Below, piece by piece: positions 7,197-13,031 of a DNA stretch of 13,092 nucleotides. The notes under the pieces are model-generated. The model worked only from the letters and a program-made list of their open reading frames with translations, was not told the origin of the DNA and searched no databases. Location: NCBI GenBank assembly GCA_964455375.1, contig CAYVXE010000116.1:1-13092 (forward strand), in the 5' to 3' direction. The translations under genes were made by a program, and so were the position numbers. The stretch comes from CAYVXE01 sp964455375. Its GTDB lineage: Bacteria > Zhuqueibacterota > Zhuqueibacteria > Oceanimicrobiales > Oceanimicrobiaceae. Position 1 is the stretch's first letter; each line of letters begins with the position of its first letter.

Positions 7197-7736
7197 ATGA
7201 CGACGGAAGAAATCGAACGGCTAAAGGACCGGCTGCTTAGGGCAGCAAAATCTGACGCCACCGTTTATCATGAATTGGATGACGACCCCAATGCTATGCG
7301 GCAATCCATTGGTGTGGTTCTCATTTCCAGCCTTGCGGCTGGAATCGGCAGTGCAGGAGTCATGGGGTGGTCTGCCATCGCCAGCAGCACATTTTTGGGG
7401 GTCATCAGTTGGTATATTTGGGGATATTTAACACACTATATTGGCACCAAATTTTTCCCGGAACCTGGAACAGACGTGCATGTGGGAAAGGTTTTGCGCA
7501 ATATCGGTTTTTCCACCTCTCCAGGCATCCTGAGAGTTTTTGGTCTTATTCCGCCCATCTATTTACCGCTGGCATTGATTGTGTCCATCTGGATGTTGGT
7601 GGCAATGGTTGCCGCGGTAAAGGAGGCCATGCACTATACGACGACCCAACGCGCTATTCTCGTATGCACGATTGGATTTTTCATACAGTTCTTTTTGCTG
7701 CTGATTCTTTCTTCCTTCTTTACTATCGGTTCATAG
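7197..7736 (+). CDS. YIP1 domain membrane protein
   Basis: The 179-residue protein has a short charged cytoplasmic N-terminus (about 1-35) followed by four or five hydrophobic segments (about 37-57, 64-84, 112-142 and 153-175). The stretch IPPIYLPLALIVSIWMLVAM, followed by VAAVKEAMHYTTTQRA, is typical of the bacterial YIP1/YIPF family (PF04893-like), in which a conserved tryptophan-containing helix precedes an A-V-[RK]-x-A motif. Bacterial YIP1 proteins have no settled function; the eukaryotic relatives act in vesicle traffic with Rab GTPases. The ATG at 7197 is two bases after the upstream stop, implying translational coupling. The reading frame is open further upstream to 7131, but that would overlap the previous gene without need. 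Its stop codon overlaps the convergent methyltransferase gene by six bases. Confidence 0.85.
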   Translation: MTTEEIERLKDRLLRAAKSDATVYHELDDDPNAMRQSIGVVLISSLAAGIGSAGVMGWSAIASSTFLGVISWYIWGYLTHYIGTKFFPEPGTDVHVGKVLRNIGFSTSPGILRVFGLIPPIYLPLALIVSIWMLVAMVAAVKEAMHYTTTQRAILVCTIGFFIQFFLLLILSSFFTIGS

Positions 7737-8381
7737 CGAAAGTTTCAGCAAACACCACGTGGTCATAGCACGCAGGTTCTGCACGTTAGTCGTTTTAATC
7801 GGTTCGAGTAGTTTTCCATTCAACTGAACGGTCAGGTCCCTCAGCTTTTTTTCATCTACTAAAAAGCGTTGGGAACCATCCGGCAAAAAAAAGCGCCCTT
7901 TGCCAATCGGTTTAATTCTATCTTCAATGCCAATGGATGACGCAAGCCGGCAAAAAAGGAATCCACCGATTTTGAGCACTCGCCACATTTCTTTGAGCCG
8001 GCAGTAAAATTGATGTTCATTTTCTACAAAATGCAGAACAGCATTACTGACGACGACATCAAACAGTTCATCCTCAAAAGAAAGATCGTCTATCTGTTCA
8101 AGGCGGATATTTTTCAGATTCAACCCGGGTGAAAGCTGAGCAGCCATCATTTTAACCTGATCAACCGCTTGTGCCGATTCATCAACAGCAAACACCTCAA
8201 ACCCAGCGCGTAAAAAATACACCAGATTACGGCCGTTACCACACCCGGCATCGAGAATAAGCATGCCTGGCTGAATACGACCTTTCAACAGTTGATCGAA
8301 CAGGTAAATGTCGATATCTCCGAAATATTCTCTTAGCTTGTGCGGATTAAATGGTTGCAAAACATCTCCTATTTCATGCAT
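7731..8381 (-). CDS. Class I SAM-dependent methyltransferase
   Basis: The product is 216 residues from the ATG at 8381. SAM-binding motif I is LILDAGCGNGRN (about 41-52), the motif II acidic residue is Asp67 in FAVDES, and DVVVSNAVLHFVEN is the post-II strand and loop. The helix MWRVLKIGGFLFCRL is the usual R-x-L-x-x-G-G element. The order matches the Methyltransf_11/TehB-like group of small-molecule methyltransferases. The C-terminal part, with a KGRFFLPDGSQRF segment, is typical of TehB-like proteins but does not identify a substrate. The frame continues to a TTG at 8396; I prefer the ATG at 8381, although neither has a Shine-Dalgarno site. It is the last gene of the minus-strand series, separated from the NFACT-R gene by about 150 bp that may hold a repeat. 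Confidence 0.9.
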   Translation of the reverse strand: MHEIGDVLQPFNPHKLREYFGDIDIYLFDQLLKGRIQPGMLILDAGCGNGRNLVYFLRAGFEVFAVDESAQAVDQVKMMAAQLSPGLNLKNIRLEQIDDLSFEDELFDVVVSNAVLHFVENEHQFYCRLKEMWRVLKIGGFLFCRLASSIGIEDRIKPIGKGRFFLPDGSQRFLVDEKKLRDLTVQLNGKLLEPIKTTNVQNLRAMTTWCLLKLSL

Positions 8382-8458
8382 GCATGGCTCAGACAAAAAA
8401 CTTCAAGCAGCCCAGGCAATCCATCGTTCTTTCCCGAATGTCCAAACACTGCAAGCAC

Positions 8459-8535
8459 AATATCTCCCTTCGTTAAGCTCAGAACTCGGCCTCGACATAA
8501 CCCTCGGCAAAACGCGGGACACTCGGTCAGGCTAA
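8459..8535. repeat. Possible dispersed short intergenic repeat (three CTCGG steps)
   Basis: The gap between the methyltransferase and NFACT-R genes contains CTTCGTTAAGCTCAG followed by three CTCGG words at 8485, 8502 and 8522, spaced 17 and 20 bases. It is visibly richer in G+C than the neighbouring intergenic DNA. It resembles the short CTTCGACAAGCTCAG-type intergenic repeats scattered through many environmental bacterial genomes. It overlaps the last few bases of the NFACT-R gene. The call rests on resemblance from memory and cannot be confirmed within one window. Confidence 0.3.
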
Positions 8536-8900
8536 ATTTCTTCTAACAGTTTTGGTTGCACAGTCAGCTTTTTTGCCTGCTTAATGTTGACGGAACCGGC
8601 CTTTACCCGTCTTGGTTTGCTCACATTTTTCGCCAGACAGTAGTTCACGGCAACTTTTCCACCGTGGCGCATTTTTGAATACCAGGCCGCCAGCGAAGCG
8701 GCATCCCTGATACTTTCTCTGTCCGGCATCGTTGCATTTTCACCGCAGCGCAGCAAAACGTGGCTCCCGGCCATGCTGCTCACGTGGAACCAGAGATCGT
8801 TGGGGTGGGCTGCGCGCAGGGAAAGTTCATCGTTACTATGATCATCCTGACCAACCCATATTTCCAATCCAGAATCACTTTGAAATTTTTTTATTTTCAC
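8532..8900 (-). CDS. Stand-alone NFACT-R (DUF814) RNA-binding domain protein
   Basis: The 122-residue protein corresponds to just the C-terminal NFACT-R domain of RqcH/Rqc2/NEMF proteins, without the NFACT-N, HhH or coiled-coil parts. The diagnostic segment DLWFHVSSMAGSHVLL is at residues 35-50, preceded by a G-x-E-I-W-V-G-Q strand. It is followed by AAWYSKMRHGGKVAVNYCLA and a final basic strand region with KAGSVNIKQAKKLTV, all in family order. In full-length RqcH this domain contacts tRNA and the obstructed large ribosomal subunit during ribosome rescue; solo versions are known but uncharacterised. The start is GTG at 8900, the only in-frame initiator before an upstream TAA, with AGAAGG about 13 bases before it. 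It lies 29 bp after the M23 peptidase stop on the same strand. Loss of the rest of an rqcH gene is unlikely, since the domain starts cleanly. Confidence 0.88.
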   Translation of the reverse strand: MKIKKFQSDSGLEIWVGQDDHSNDELSLRAAHPNDLWFHVSSMAGSHVLLRCGENATMPDRESIRDAASLAAWYSKMRHGGKVAVNYCLAKNVSKPRRVKAGSVNIKQAKKLTVQPKLLEEI

Positions 8901-8929
8901 GAAACGATATCGACCTTCTTACCCACAAA

Positions 8930-10684
8930 CTATCGAATTAAAATCATTTTTTTACTCAAAGACTTGCCACCAACCAGCAATTGGTACACATAAACACCAG
9001 AATTAACTTCCCGCCCATCTCTATTTCTACCGTCCCAGGTGACAGACCTTTTTCCCGCTAATTCAAATTCATTCACAAGAAGGATGACTTCCTGCCCCAG
9101 CAAATTGAATATTCTCAACACAACCTGACCGCCGTGTGGTATGTCATATTCGATGCGTGTGGTCGGGTTAAACGGATTCGGATGGTTTTGTTGCAACACA
9201 AAGTGCTCGGGAAAGCTCAAGTGGGATTGCGGTACGGCGCTGATCAGCGGCGTACGGAAAACGAAAGTGTCTGAACTGGATACGGAGCGTTCGCCATCAT
9301 TGGAAAGGACAAACCAACGATAGGTGGAATTACTATGCAGGAAAGAAACGGCGGTTAGAATAAACAAGGTGTCTTCCAGTTGAGAAAAAAGAGTATCGCC
9401 CTCAGTACCCGAAATGGTTAATTTATAATTTATGGAATCCTTATCGGCATCAAAAGCAGCCGACCAGACAAATTCAACAGAATCGGTCATTGAGCTTAGA
9501 ACATCGCCATTCTCAGGGGAAAGGAGACGAACAGAAGTTGGGGCACGATTCTCAGGTTTAACCTCAAATTCATGTATGTACGTTTTCCCTTCATATTCAA
9601 CCTGAAAAGTCCAGGTACCAATTTGCGCATTGGTGGGAAACCTGTATGACCAGTACCAGTAGGAAGCGGAATAGAAGGCTGCATTGGAATGGTGCGTCCA
9701 GGTGCGATAAACAGTGCTGTCGGGTCGAAAAATCGTGTGAACACTTTGTTGTGATTGCAGTTGATCCCGATAGTAAGCGGCAAAATAAATCACATCTCCG
9801 GCATTGAAAATATTCTTTTCGTGAATGATATCCGCATTGGGACAGCTTGTAAATTGTGGCGGCGCCGAATGCGTCATCAATGTGTTGATTGCTGAGTCAT
9901 AATAAGGCTGCTGATCGATCCACCAGCTTTGGCTGTTCGAATGATTGCAAGGGCCGGCATACGGATCGATTAACCTGTTGTTCACATCCTGAATCTCAAA
10001 ATGCAAATGCGGACCGGTGGATTTACCCGAACTGCCAACAACACCAAGATATTCTCCCATGGCGACAGAATCCCCCACAGATTTTACCGTTAAGGTACCA
10101 TTTTTCAGATGACCATACCAGGCAACGGAACCATCGTAATGACGGACATAAACCGCATTCCAACTCCCCGCATTTTCCAACCCACAATTGCGGTCAAAAT
10201 GCCCATCTTGTTTCAACACGATGATTCCAGAAGAAGCGGAGACGACCTCAACCTCATTGTGGTTCATCTTATTCCAGGAAAACGGCCACAGAAAAAAATC
10301 TGTTCCCCGGTGATTGTAGCCGTTAGCAAGATCGTACGTCCGGTCGCCGCACATGTAATCCTGAATTTTATCCGGATATTTGGCGTCATGATCCACAAAG
10401 TTGGAAATACCGTGGTAGCCGTAATCGTGCAGCGCTTCTGAGGCTCGCAATGGCCAGGCGAAGAAAGCCTGTGTAATATGTCGTGGCCGAATGATACTAC
10501 GAAGTTTCAGGCGCTGGATATTGTCGTGAATTTGCCGCTGAATTTGAGACCGTTCTTCGTTACTCAAACAAGGACCGTTTTCGCGCAATCGATAGTAACC
10601 AAACCCCATATTTTCCTGGCTCAACAGCATTAGAGGAAACAGAGAGGTAAGAATAAGAGTGAATACGAAAGTATGTGTTTTCAT
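8930..10684 (-). CDS. Secreted M23 family metallopeptidase with T9SS C-terminal sorting domain
   Basis: The 584-residue exported protein begins with a Sec signal peptide (about 1-22; MKTHTF then a hydrophobic core ending LLSQ). The M23 (LytM/lysostaphin) domain spans about 120-245. Its zinc ligands are His125 and Asp129 in the HRGTD motif and His228 in HLH, with His226 and His192 (YGHL) as the usual catalytic histidines. It would cut peptidoglycan cross-bridges or other glycine-rich peptides. After a linker there is an FN3/Ig-like beta domain (about 382-480). The last 90 residues (495-584) are a Por/T9SS type A sorting domain with HPNPFNPTT, an LGQEV strand, WDGRNRDG and NSGVYVYQL. The protein is therefore probably exported through the type IX system to the cell surface or medium, rather than acting as a periplasmic division amidase. 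The ATG at 10684 has no Shine-Dalgarno site. The gene precedes NFACT-R by 29 bp. Confidence 0.93.
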   Translation of the reverse strand: MKTHTFVFTLILTSLFPLMLLSQENMGFGYYRLRENGPCLSNEERSQIQRQIHDNIQRLKLRSIIRPRHITQAFFAWPLRASEALHDYGYHGISNFVDHDAKYPDKIQDYMCGDRTYDLANGYNHRGTDFFLWPFSWNKMNHNEVEVVSASSGIIVLKQDGHFDRNCGLENAGSWNAVYVRHYDGSVAWYGHLKNGTLTVKSVGDSVAMGEYLGVVGSSGKSTGPHLHFEIQDVNNRLIDPYAGPCNHSNSQSWWIDQQPYYDSAINTLMTHSAPPQFTSCPNADIIHEKNIFNAGDVIYFAAYYRDQLQSQQSVHTIFRPDSTVYRTWTHHSNAAFYSASYWYWSYRFPTNAQIGTWTFQVEYEGKTYIHEFEVKPENRAPTSVRLLSPENGDVLSSMTDSVEFVWSAAFDADKDSINYKLTISGTEGDTLFSQLEDTLFILTAVSFLHSNSTYRWFVLSNDGERSVSSSDTFVFRTPLISAVPQSHLSFPEHFVLQQNHPNPFNPTTRIEYDIPHGGQVVLRIFNLLGQEVILLVNEFELAGKRSVTWDGRNRDGREVNSGVYVYQLLVGGKSLSKKMILIR

Positions 10685-10781
10685 GATTTAAAATACTGGA
10701 ATGATCCGTCAATTGCCGGACTTCAATTGTCATTTGCTTTGGAAAATTTACAGTTTGGGCTTGTCCGGATTCCCCCGCTTG

Positions 10782-11360
10782 CTACCCTGTTCCTTTATTT
10801 TGCGGGCGCTTTTGAATTTTCTCAAGATGATGCAAATTATGTATAATACTAAACATCAAAATTTCACGCATAGTTAATTTACCTAATATTGGATGCGGCA
10901 ATTGATATTTATCTAAATCTTCCTCATTCCAATTGTGTAAATAAAGCAGTAACCGTTCACCCAATTTAATCCATTTGCTAATAATTTTTTTTCGGACTTT
11001 CTCCGCCTCCTCTTCAGACATCTGGAGCTTTATTGCAGATGGTGCGTATCGGCCTGCTTGTGCACCGTCGGCGAGAGCTTTTGAATAAATTTGGTCTATC
11101 TCACTTAATTTTTTTGACTTTCTTTTTGAACGTCCGAACAATAGCAATAAAAACAGTTTAGGTAGACTTAAAAACAAGACGACCGGTGCAACGGATTTAT
11201 TCAGATGGCGTAAAATATCAGCAGGAGACCAACGATTGCCGGGTTTCTCAAACAAATTATCCAAAGAGAGAGCCTTTAACTCCTTTGTCACAACGGAATG
11301 AACTTTTCCAAGGGCAGGTCCAAGAGTTCCTTTAGAGTAAATTGTATCCAGATTAGACAT
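10782..11360 (-). CDS. DinB-superfamily four-helix protein
   Basis: The 192-residue protein has the DinB/YfiT four-helix layout. Helix 2 carries WSPADILRHLN with His52. The last helix carries IHNLHHLEKI, with His174 and His178 in an H-x3-H arrangement. Together these form the three-histidine divalent metal site of the family. A hydrophobic stretch LPKLFLLLLFGRSKRKSK (about 67-84) lies between helices 2 and 3, and a GAQAGRYAP turn follows at about 99-107. Both occur in a common DinB_2 subgroup, so the hydrophobic stretch need not be a membrane segment. Members include thiol transferases (bacillithiol, mycothiol) and many uncharacterised proteins, so no substrate is assigned. The ATG at 11360 is preceded by GGTGAGGTGA. 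A promoter is likely at 11447-11475. The gene lies 148 bp after the cytochrome gene on the same strand. Confidence 0.8.
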   Translation of the reverse strand: MSNLDTIYSKGTLGPALGKVHSVVTKELKALSLDNLFEKPGNRWSPADILRHLNKSVAPVVLFLSLPKLFLLLLFGRSKRKSKKLSEIDQIYSKALADGAQAGRYAPSAIKLQMSEEEAEKVRKKIISKWIKLGERLLLYLHNWNEEDLDKYQLPHPILGKLTMREILMFSIIHNLHHLEKIQKRPQNKGTG

Positions 11361-11446
11361 TCACCTCACCAATAAATTCCAAACGTCCCCTATTGCCTAA
11401 CTCGTTTGCTTTTAGTCTGTAAAATTGAATAAATTTTCCTTTATAA

Positions 11447-11475
11447 AATATTTAAAGATGCACGACAAATGTCAA
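11447..11475 (-). promoter_or_regulatory. Candidate promoter for the DinB-fold gene
   Basis: On the minus strand, a perfect sigma-70 -35 box TTGACA (11475-11470) is followed by 17 bases and AATATT (11452-11447), a 4/6 match to the -10 box. The same DNA also contains GACATTTG (11473-11466), 19 bases after a TTG at 11495-11493, a 7/8 Bacteroidota-style match. Either reading gives a leader of roughly 80-100 bases before the ATG at 11360 and would make the DinB gene independent of the cytochrome gene. Confidence 0.35.
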
Positions 11476-11508
11476 GTCTTTTTTTTACGATGCAAGTCAC
11501 AATTCGGT

Positions 11509-12258
11509 TTAGTGTCCTTTTTTCGATAATTGCTCAATCCGCCTTTTCGCGCGACGGTTGTTGGGGTTCAATGCGAGCGATTTTTTTAATTGCTCAACGG
11601 CTAAATCATCCTTTTTGTCGATGGCATAGATTTCTCCCAGAGAATAAAAGGTAAATGCGGATTTGGGGAAATAATCCAGGTTTAAGTTCAGAATGGCAAG
11701 AGCCGCATTGGTATTTCCTGAAGACACCAGTTTGTCCGCTACCAAAATTAACGTGTTTTCTTGAAAATTATACGTAAATCCTCCATAATATTTTTTCCGC
11801 AATTCAATATATTTTACTTTTGTAGCATCGATGCCTCCTTCCTCAAAGGCATGGCTTAGAACCTGTTCCAATGTAAAAGGCTTCGGTTGCCCATGATGAC
11901 AGGTGACACAATTGACGTTTAGTCGCTCCGGAGCACTTTTTGTTATCTGTGTTAAGTAGGTTGTGTTAATGGCGTTGCGCATTTTTATCATGATACGTGC
12001 TGTTTGCTTTGTGGGTTTTGCATCCGATTTAAAATTGAAGCTTGAGAGCGGTTGCCCCTCCTCGCCGACATGACAGTAGTTGCAGCGCACCCCCAGACCA
12101 ACGGCAAAACTCTTCATATTTTCGAGCAACTCAGCTTTAGAAATATCGGCGTCCAGTACTTTAAGGTTCTCAAATTTATCCGGAATTTGCGACTGGGCAA
12201 ATGAATAAAGGCTCAGAACAAACAAAACGACGGATAGTTTGGTTAGATATTTTAACAT
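11509..12258 (-). CDS. Diheme c-type cytochrome (reaction-centre cytochrome family) with C-terminal TPRs
   Basis: The 249-residue product begins with a Sec signal peptide (about 1-23, ending FAQSQ), so it is a periplasmic or membrane-facing haem protein. Two CxxCH haem sites are present: CNYCH at 59-63 and CVTCH at 117-121. The surrounding sequence is that of the photosynthetic reaction centre cytochrome c subunit family (PF02276-like): NLKVLDADISKAEL, a SFAVGLGVRCNYCHVGE block, a KPTKQTAR-x-M segment whose methionine may be an axial ligand, and VNCVTCHHGQPKP. This short two-haem form is widespread in non-phototrophic Bacteroidota and Acidobacteria, so it is not evidence of photosynthesis. 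From about residue 165, two TPR-like hairpins follow (NTNAALAILNLNLDYFPKS and a DLAVEQLKKSLALNPNN unit). The ATG at 12258 is fixed by an excellent Shine-Dalgarno site; a longer frame to 12309 would hide the signal peptide. Confidence 0.92.
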   Translation of the reverse strand: MLKYLTKLSVVLFVLSLYSFAQSQIPDKFENLKVLDADISKAELLENMKSFAVGLGVRCNYCHVGEEGQPLSSFNFKSDAKPTKQTARIMIKMRNAINTTYLTQITKSAPERLNVNCVTCHHGQPKPFTLEQVLSHAFEEGGIDATKVKYIELRKKYYGGFTYNFQENTLILVADKLVSSGNTNAALAILNLNLDYFPKSAFTFYSLGEIYAIDKKDDLAVEQLKKSLALNPNNRRAKRRIEQLSKKGH

Positions 12259-12260
12259 AA

Positions 12261-12272
12261 TCCACCTCCTTT
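12261..12272 (-). promoter_or_regulatory. Strong ribosome binding site deciding the cytochrome start
   Basis: On the minus strand the bases read AAAGGAGGTGGA, a near-perfect complement to the 16S rRNA tail. GGAGG lies about 6 bases before the ATG at 12258. It is the strongest Shine-Dalgarno site in the window, suggesting high expression of the cytochrome. Confidence 0.75.
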
Positions 12273-12297
12273 GTATATGATTGAAAGATAGTCTGAT

Positions 12298-12328
12298 TTG
12301 TAGACACATATATAGGGTAATATATTTG
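12298..12328 (+). promoter_or_regulatory. Candidate Bacteroidota-type promoter for the 83-residue gene
   Basis: TTG (12298-12300), a 20-base spacer, then TATATTTG (12321-12328) exactly matches TTG-N17-23-TAnnTTTG, with the same spacer length as at 3695-3725. It lies in the divergent gap between the cytochrome gene and the ATG at 12411, pointing toward the latter, and gives a leader of about 75 bases. The gap is very AT-rich, which raises the chance of a random match. Confidence 0.45.
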
Positions 12329-12410
12329 AAGTTTATGACATACCATCAAGAAATTGAAAATGGTCACCGAGTTAATTAAATAAGGTAAAACTAACAAACG
12401 AGGAAATACA

Positions 12411-12662
12411 ATGAACAAAACAACGGGTGACCAACACTCTGACCACATAAAAAGCTGCGATCTTTTAAATATCTTTGATTTGGAAAAAAGATTGACCAAT
12501 GAAGACAAAAAGGCTGTTTTGGAACTCGCTTTTTCAGAAAAGATAAATGAAATTGAAATTCAGCGAACCCTATCCGCCATAAACTGGCTTCATGAAATTT
12601 TTTCGAACGGTTCGTCCGTAAAAATAGATTCTATCGACCTTGCTGATACAGATAAAAATTAA
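12411..12662 (+). CDS. Small hypothetical protein (83 aa)
   Basis: I do not recognise this protein. It is small and soluble, acidic overall, without a signal peptide or membrane helix. A predicted-helical middle (about 22-65) contains LTNEDKKAVLELAFSEKINE and an EIQRTLSAINWLHEIF segment; the C-terminus is acidic (DSIDLADTDK). Support that it is real comes from a GAGGAAA Shine-Dalgarno site 6 bases before the ATG, a matching promoter at 12298-12328, and a coherent amphipathic helix pattern. It is transcribed away from the cytochrome gene and lies 24 bp before the next small gene. A role as a small regulator or adaptor is possible but nothing in the sequence shows it. Confidence 0.6.
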   Translation: MNKTTGDQHSDHIKSCDLLNIFDLEKRLTNEDKKAVLELAFSEKINEIEIQRTLSAINWLHEIFSNGSSVKIDSIDLADTDKN

Positions 12663-12686
12663 CCCTGTCTTTTCTTCGACACACGT

Positions 12687-13031
12687 ATGAAAAAACAATC
12701 TATTGCTGTTAAAGGCTCTCAAAGTATTTTCAATTTTGTCATAAATTGGATTCACTTGTCAGAAACGTATTCAGAAACAGATACGATAAAACCAACAAAT
12801 GGTTCGACACCAGTCTCCATTATTTCAGACACTGAAATCAACAAAAAGCTTCTTGCTCAAAAGTTGATAGCACTCTTAACCAAAACGCATACGACCAAAC
12901 CATTCACAAAAAACAGAACAAAATCCGTACATACTCCAACGTTTGAAACGATTCAAAGGATAATCCGAGAACTTGATCGACTGAAACAGTATGCGCACAA
13001 AGGGTTCGTTAAATTTCAGATCAAAGATTAG
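12687..13031 (+). CDS. Hypothetical protein (114 aa)
   Basis: I do not recognise this protein. It is basic and rich in lysine and threonine, with no signal peptide. The first part (about 1-25) has KGSQSIFNFVINWIHLSE. The middle is polar and low in complexity (TDTIKPTNGSTPVS). The rest is probably helical, with EINKKLLAQKLIALLTKTHT and, near the end, FETIQRIIRELDRLKQYAHK. No Shine-Dalgarno site precedes the ATG, so it would depend on coupling to the gene 24 bp upstream. The AT-rich composition and threonine/lysine bias could also come from a non-coding stretch, so coding status is uncertain. Confidence 0.45.
   Translation: MKKQSIAVKGSQSIFNFVINWIHLSETYSETDTIKPTNGSTPVSIISDTEINKKLLAQKLIALLTKTHTTKPFTKNRTKSVHTPTFETIQRIIRELDRLKQYAHKGFVKFQIKD

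Noticed and set aside
8308..8546. Plus-strand open frames antisense to the methyltransferase start and the following gap
   Set aside because: There is no ribosome site or recognisable domain, and the gap looks like a repeat rather than coding sequence.
9889..10441. Two plus-strand open frames of about 110 codons antisense to the M23 gene
   Set aside because: They lie entirely inside a clear M23 catalytic domain on the other strand and their sequences are histidine/arginine-rich shadow-like text.
11478..11487. Run of T on the plus strand, considered as a terminator
   Set aside because: No plus-strand gene ends upstream of it and no stem precedes it; it falls in a minus-strand intergenic region next to a likely promoter.
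12176..12508. Minus-strand 110-codon open frame overlapping the cytochrome start and antisense to the 83-residue gene
   Set aside because: It conflicts with the cytochrome signal peptide and the strong ribosome site at 12261-12272, and has no ribosome site of its own.
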